A stretch of 64,000 nucleotides of DNA from Azolla caroliniana (lineage: Eukaryota > Polypodiophyta), in contig JBHGNT010000021.1 of assembly GCA_043228905.1 (NCBI GenBank), positions 186,001 through 250,000 of the forward strand. The letters run 5' to 3'. The notes beneath the pieces are model-generated. The model searched no databases. It saw only the letters and a list, made by a program, of their open reading frames with translations, and had not been told where the DNA came from. Position 1 is the first letter of the stretch. Each line of letters begins with the position of its first letter. Shown in pieces: positions 59,423 to 64,000 of this stretch. The position numbers were made by a program, and so were the translations under genes.

Positions 59423-59904
59423 TGTTGGGAAATCGGTCCCTCCGGATGGGATCCAGTGTTGAATGAAGAGGACCCGGTGAGAACCTCAAGAGTTCGTGCT
59501 GAAGAAGATCCACACGGACGAGAACAGGTCGGATATGTTGACCAAGGTGTTGACGACCAACAAGCTTGATGTGTGCCGAAAGCGGGTCGGGCTGACGAGA
59601 CATCCCATGCCGGAGTGAAGGGGGAGTTTGTTGGGAAATCGGTCCCTCTGGATGGGATCCGGTGTTGAATGAAGAGGACCCGGTGAGAACCGGGAGAGAT
59701 CCAGAAACCGGAGGAGACCCGGGGAGAACCGGAAGAGAAGACAGATTTGTAAATATGTCTTGAGTAAGCCTATTGAGCCTATATTTGTAAATAGCCCTAA
59801 GTTCATATAAGTATAAATAAGACTTAGGGCAATCATTGTGATGAGTGAGTGTTGTATGTGAAGATTTGTTGTAGGTTTATAACTACTCTACAAAGAGCGA
59901 CAGT

Positions 59905-59935
<31 letters not shown>

Positions 59936-60202
59936 TAGCTACGAGCACTGTCAATTGTAACCGCCGTTTGGCAAAGATAGCAAGCTCGAGGTTGTTGCCT
60001 CTGTGCCTCCACTTTGTATTTCCTCTCATATAGTGATAGTTGGAGTCTGTGGGTTCCCGTGGTTTTTCCCTATTAGGGTTTTCCACGTAAACATCATGTG
60101 CCATTTCTGTGTACTCTCTACTTCCCATTTCTGTGTTTCATTCTTAGTGAAGTGTTCGAGACTCGGTTGTGGTCGAGCGATATTCCGCACTATTTCTCAA
60201 CA
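59423..60202 (+). mobile_element. Internally deleted copia element with full 3-prime LTR
   Basis: The first 60 or so bases (TGTTGGGAAATCGGTCCC...) are a 5-prime LTR start fused directly to the last codons of pol. The pol piece reads KKIHTDENRSDMLTKVLTTN, the usual end of copia RNase H. A polypurine tract (AAGGGGGAG, about 59618-59626) and a complete LTR (59629-60202, ends TGTTG...CAACA, with an internal GA run) follow. Flanking pentamers are ACACT and ACACC. Everything else of the element is deleted. Confidence 0.85.
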
Positions 60203-60400
60203 ACACCCACTTCATGGAGTTTTGGCATAAGAAGTGGCTTACGATGAGTGATGATGGTGTGGGATTGAAGCATATTATCATGAGTAGGTGCATTCATGTC
60301 TGCTTTTGTAGGTTTAAGCTATTGGGGATACTCGATGATAGTGAGATGGATGATGTGGCCTTGAGGAAGCTGTTTTTTCTGTTTTTTTATCAGGATGAGT

Positions 60401-61560
60401 GATTAGAATTAGAATTTTTATCGTCCATAAAGAGGCCAATTTTGACCTATGGGACCAGAGTATGCATGTGTTCTTGATATATGTCTCCTTCCTAAGAAGG
60501 GTTATTCATATGTTCAAGCACAAAGTCTCTATGTGTTAATAAAGCATACACATATGAGCTCAACCTTCTAGGTGGTGTCTTAAGTATGGATCTTAAGTTA
60601 TCACTCCCTCTTAGTATGTCAACATATCTTGAACGAATTGCACTATATGTCGAGCATGTGAAGAGCAAGTGACATTCATCCTCTACCATGCCTTCATTGC
60701 ATACTTTACATGTCTTCAAATTCGTTACATTTTGATGCTATGATGCAACTTCAATACCTAACTTGTGAGATCGAGTGCGAAGTAGTGTAAGGGCTCTACG
60801 AGCATTGCTACTCATATTGGTAATGAGATAAGGTTGGATACGATCAATAGACATTCTTGCTTTATATTGAGACCAACATTCAGGGTTGACATTTGCAATG
60901 TAGTATTCTAGATTTGTCCTCTTAGCATCCTCCCACTTCATCCTTAATGATTCCACCAACCTTTCCTCAATCATTACATATTGCATAGCATTTCTTGAAA
61001 GCTCTAAAAGATCATCCACACCCCATCTTCTAAACCATTTCTTTATGTCAACAACCCAACCAGATGAGAGAATCTTACTTTTATGATTCTTTTATTGCTT
61101 ACATCCAACATTCCAAGAAAGATGTGGTAATCGATGATTCGGCATATTCTTGTCTTTTGTAATGTATTTATATACTCTTTGGAGTGCTAATAGTTCTATG
61201 GGTCGAACACCAATTTCCAAGAGCATAACCTAGTAAGAGGTAGTGCTTTAACTCCTAATTGCCTCCTTAAAAACATCTTTTGAATTTTCTCAATCTCGTT
61301 CCATGCATTAAGAGAGATGGTGCCACCCCATACTTCTACTCCATAAAGCAATACTTGAGTTACCATGGCATTGAACAACATTAATTTTACTTCCCATCCA
61401 CAAGTATCACTTTGGTTGCATTGGTTCTCCAAAATGTAATATGATTTCCAACCAGCTTGGAGTCTAGAATCAAAGCATGCACTCCATTTATTTGTGGTTG
61501 GTACATCAATACCAAGATATTTAAAGCTTTGAACAAATTGTATATGTTCACCTTTATATG
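60401..61560 (-). mobile_element. LINE family A, 5-prime-truncated copy
   Basis: The minus strand encodes broken frames of a LINE RT C-terminus: VTQVLLYGVEVWGGTIS (near 61.35 kb), a middle part near 60.75-61.02 kb, and a Cys/His finger CKVCNEGMVEDECHLLFTC at about 60.65-60.71 kb. The 3-prime end has the shared GACGATAA motif and a tail of TTCTAA units. It is the best-preserved relative of the relics at 19.3-20.3 kb and 36.5-37.6 kb. Confidence 0.85.
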
Positions 61561-61569
61561 ATGGTGTGG

Positions 61570-62300
61570 GAGCTAAAGTAAATTTTCATGAGTATGTGAG
61601 AAACTATTTTGAAACTCAATGGCGAGATGGTCGGCAAGATGGTTGATGTGGATTGAATGAAGCAGGTTTATTTTTCATTGCGATGATTGATGATGGTACG
61701 ACGACCAAAGCATATCATGAGGAGATGTGGAAATCGTTTAGACTCATTTTGTTGCTTTTTTTTATAAGCCATTGGTGGTAATCGGCGAGATGTTAATGTG
61801 AATGAGGTTGTTTTTTGTTTGGAGATAAGGATGAGTGAGAAGCATAATTTCTTGAGGAGCCGTCGTTTGAGGCATCTGATTTCTGTTTTTCATTACGATG
61901 AATGATGATGGTGTGGGAATTGAAGCATACTATCATGAGTTGGTGGGGAATTTTTTTAACTCATTTCTTGTGTTGTCAATACAAGATGTTGCTAGTAATC
62001 ATCGCGATGGCGACATGGTCAGGCGAGAGGGTTGATGTGGACTGAACGAAGTAGGTTTTACATTTTTCATTAGGATGATTGATGATGGCGGCGTGGATTG
62101 AAGCATATTTCCATGAGAAAAGGATGAATGATGATGGTGCGGGGGCTGAAGCATATCATCAGGAGATGAGGAAACTACACTCATTTTGTTATTGGTGATG
62201 AGGATTGAATGAAGCAAATTTTTGTTTTGGGATAAGGATGAGTGAAGATTTTGTGGGGGTCGAAGCACATTTTCTTGAGGAGATGACAACACGTTATTAT
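61570..62300. repeat. Diverged low-order repeats
   Basis: Phrases such as GATGATTGATGATGG, GAAGCATATCATGAGGAGATG and GGATAAGGATGAGTGA recur every 60-120 bp with much divergence. One related phrase occurs at 60241-60285. It looks like an old, decayed tandem array of unknown origin. No coding content. Confidence 0.5.
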
Positions 62301-62694
62301 TTTGTTGTTAGAGGCAGCTGAGTTTGGTGGGAATCGTCAGCATGGTTGCATCGTATTTATTCAAAGTGTAGAAGCTCTGAATAATCTGATATGTTTCAAT
62401 CTGCAGTACAAGAGAATGCTTTCTCTCTTCGAGGAAATAATAGCTTGTTGTACACACATGTTGAAGAAATGAGTTTATTGAATCCATTTAGCATGGTTTA
62501 TGGGAGATGTGGAATGCCATATGATGGTACCAAACTGCATCAAAATCTGAAGGAATGATGAGTAAATATGTGGTTCACCACATTATTTTATGGTCCTTAT
62601 CAAAGGCTATATTAAGTGGACTTGAAAAGGCCTTGAGGGAGTGTCTACTTACCAAGATACAGTTTCATGGAATGTTGTAAAGATCCTAGCAAAC

Positions 62695-63082
62695 AAACTC
62701 TTTAGTGGTCTTATGATTTCGGTGGCAACAATTCATCAACATCAACCATTGGAATTCATCCACAAAGTTTCGATCAGATTGCAAGGATTTCTGGTAGTTT
62801 GGTGAACATTGGAAGCAGGGCTAAGGTGTGTTGGAGAGAAACTCCTAATCAAATGAGAGACAGAATGCCTAGAAATATATTTGGCATAGACTCCATTAAT
62901 AAAGGTCATTGGTGCCAATTCCTTGATTAATACAGTTGTTATAGGTGGTTGGATTGTTGAAGCTACATGATTGTTCAAGAGGTTTTTACTAAAATATGTT
63001 GCAATATTCATTGTAATATTGGACTGTTTTGTATATTGACTTCTTTAAATACCAATGGAAGATATTTTTTTGGAAAAAAAAA
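62695..63082 (+). repeat. Longer copy of retro-repeat R1
   Basis: This plus-strand sequence matches 5126-5347 in reverse complement and carries about 185 bp more inside. Its end (ACCAATGGAAGATATTTTTTT, then GGAAAAAAAAA) is an A-tailed retroposon-style terminus. The sequence just before it (62.40-62.69 kb) has broken frames with a phrase like VYGRCGMP, possibly another PPR scrap, but that is weak. Confidence 0.65.
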
Positions 63083-64000
63083 GTACAAGTACTCATGTTT
63101 ATGAAACAAAGGTTCTTGTGCATACTTCAAGGATTAGCTAGAGAGAGGAGAGAAAGATCTAGAAATTTTTTAAAGGGATAAGTCATAGCATGGCTGCCAA
63201 CTATGGAGAAAAAAAGAAAAAGGAACAAATCATTCATGTGTTAAGAAGGTAGGTACAAGGGAGCAACATAGGACCAAATTAATCAAACCATAAGAATATT
63301 GATTATTGTTATGATTAGATCAAATTGATGATATTATTGAAAATATGGAAATAAATAAGTGAGGACATCATTCCTCCACAACACCCCCTAGCAAAGGATT
63401 GGAGATGATCCTTAAACCCCAATGGTGTTCTTGTGTGAGCATGCTACTTGAGCAAGTCATTTGTGCTAGAAGACTTTTAAACTCCTTTTTGTGGGTTTCC
63501 TTGTGTAATTTCCACTTTTGCAAATTAGTGTTGACTTGAGAAAACCTCATAGTCAAGGAAAGGTTGGACTTGAATTGATAAAAGCTTACACTAAAGTGGA
63601 GGAATTCCTTCACCTTTCATGAATGTCATGACTTGACTAGGCTCTCACTCACTCTCCCTCTCATCAAAGTGACACTTAAGTCATTATTATAGGATTATGG
63701 CTAATTACAACCATTTAATACAACAAAACCCAAATTAATACCCAAAAACTCTAGCTTTTTACAAGAAAAACCCTTTACAAAATGGGGTTTATAACATGAT
63801 TGCAAATATAATTACAATAGTGAGTGAGAGAAGTGTTTACAACGATGTGGTCTAACTCCACACCCGCACTCATTGCTCACCCAACCCAAACTCCAAGCAA
63901 GAAGAAGAAAATGAAAAGACCCTAAAACTTAGAAAATAAAACACCTCTAAACCCTTCCAAAAACAAAACCCAAAATGAGCCCCAACCCTCCCTTTTCACA
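63083..64000. other. Terminal stretch, nothing recognisable
   Basis: AT-rich sequence with no supported gene, RNA or element. The final 150 bases contain degenerate AAACCC(T)AA-type words, too few and too irregular to call telomeric. Confidence 0.5.

Noticed and set aside
1-64000. CRISPR arrays, bacterial operons, rRNA genes
   Set aside because: No regularly spaced short repeats with unique spacers, no operon-like gene packing and no rRNA sequence were seen; the window is eukaryotic.

Overview
The window is plant nuclear DNA. It is AT-rich, its introns are GT-AG, it holds an intronless EMS1/EXS-type LRR receptor kinase, and it is crowded with Ty1/copia elements, LINEs, a SINE and hAT-like MITEs with classic target-site duplications. 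The species cannot be fixed from sequence alone. The bacterial EndA-type (Endonuclease I) nuclease gene and the LINE and NLR styles would suit a seedless vascular plant or another large-genome land plant, but that is inference.

Layout: 1-6.9 kb is gene-poor and repeat-bearing. 7.0-12.0 kb holds the LRR receptor kinase gene (+) with a long microsatellite-rich leader. 12-17.9 kb is intergenic with a strong inverted repeat. 18.0-24.2 kb holds a six-exon gene (+) for a 1049-residue IQ-motif protein of unrecognised family, with a LINE relic in intron 1. 25.6-30.2 kb is a decayed NLR resistance gene (+) split by a hAT-like MITE. 31.8-41.0 kb is a seven-exon Endonuclease I gene (-) whose 6.5-kb intron 5 is almost filled by a copia element, itself carrying a LINE and a 124-bp satellite. 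41.4-46.7 kb is mobile DNA: an L1-like LINE with a 16-bp target duplication, a second MITE and a copia relic. 46.7-52.4 kb is a twelve-exon CNNM/DUF21-CBS membrane transporter gene (-). 53.7-63.1 kb is a graveyard: LINE copies, a tRNA-Thr-derived SINE, a chimeric PPR plus SAC-phosphatase relic, a deleted copia element beside its own pre-insertion site, and a further LINE. 63.1-64 kb shows nothing recognisable.

The four intact-looking genes (receptor kinase, IQ protein, nuclease, CNNM protein) share no obvious pathway. I rebuilt their exon chains by eye from splice signals, reading-frame continuity and family motifs, and each chain closes in frame. No clearly new defence or regulatory system was found. 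The most unusual items are the IQ protein, the retroelement-filled nuclease intron, the SINE/LINE 3-prime tail sharing and the chimeric retro-relics.
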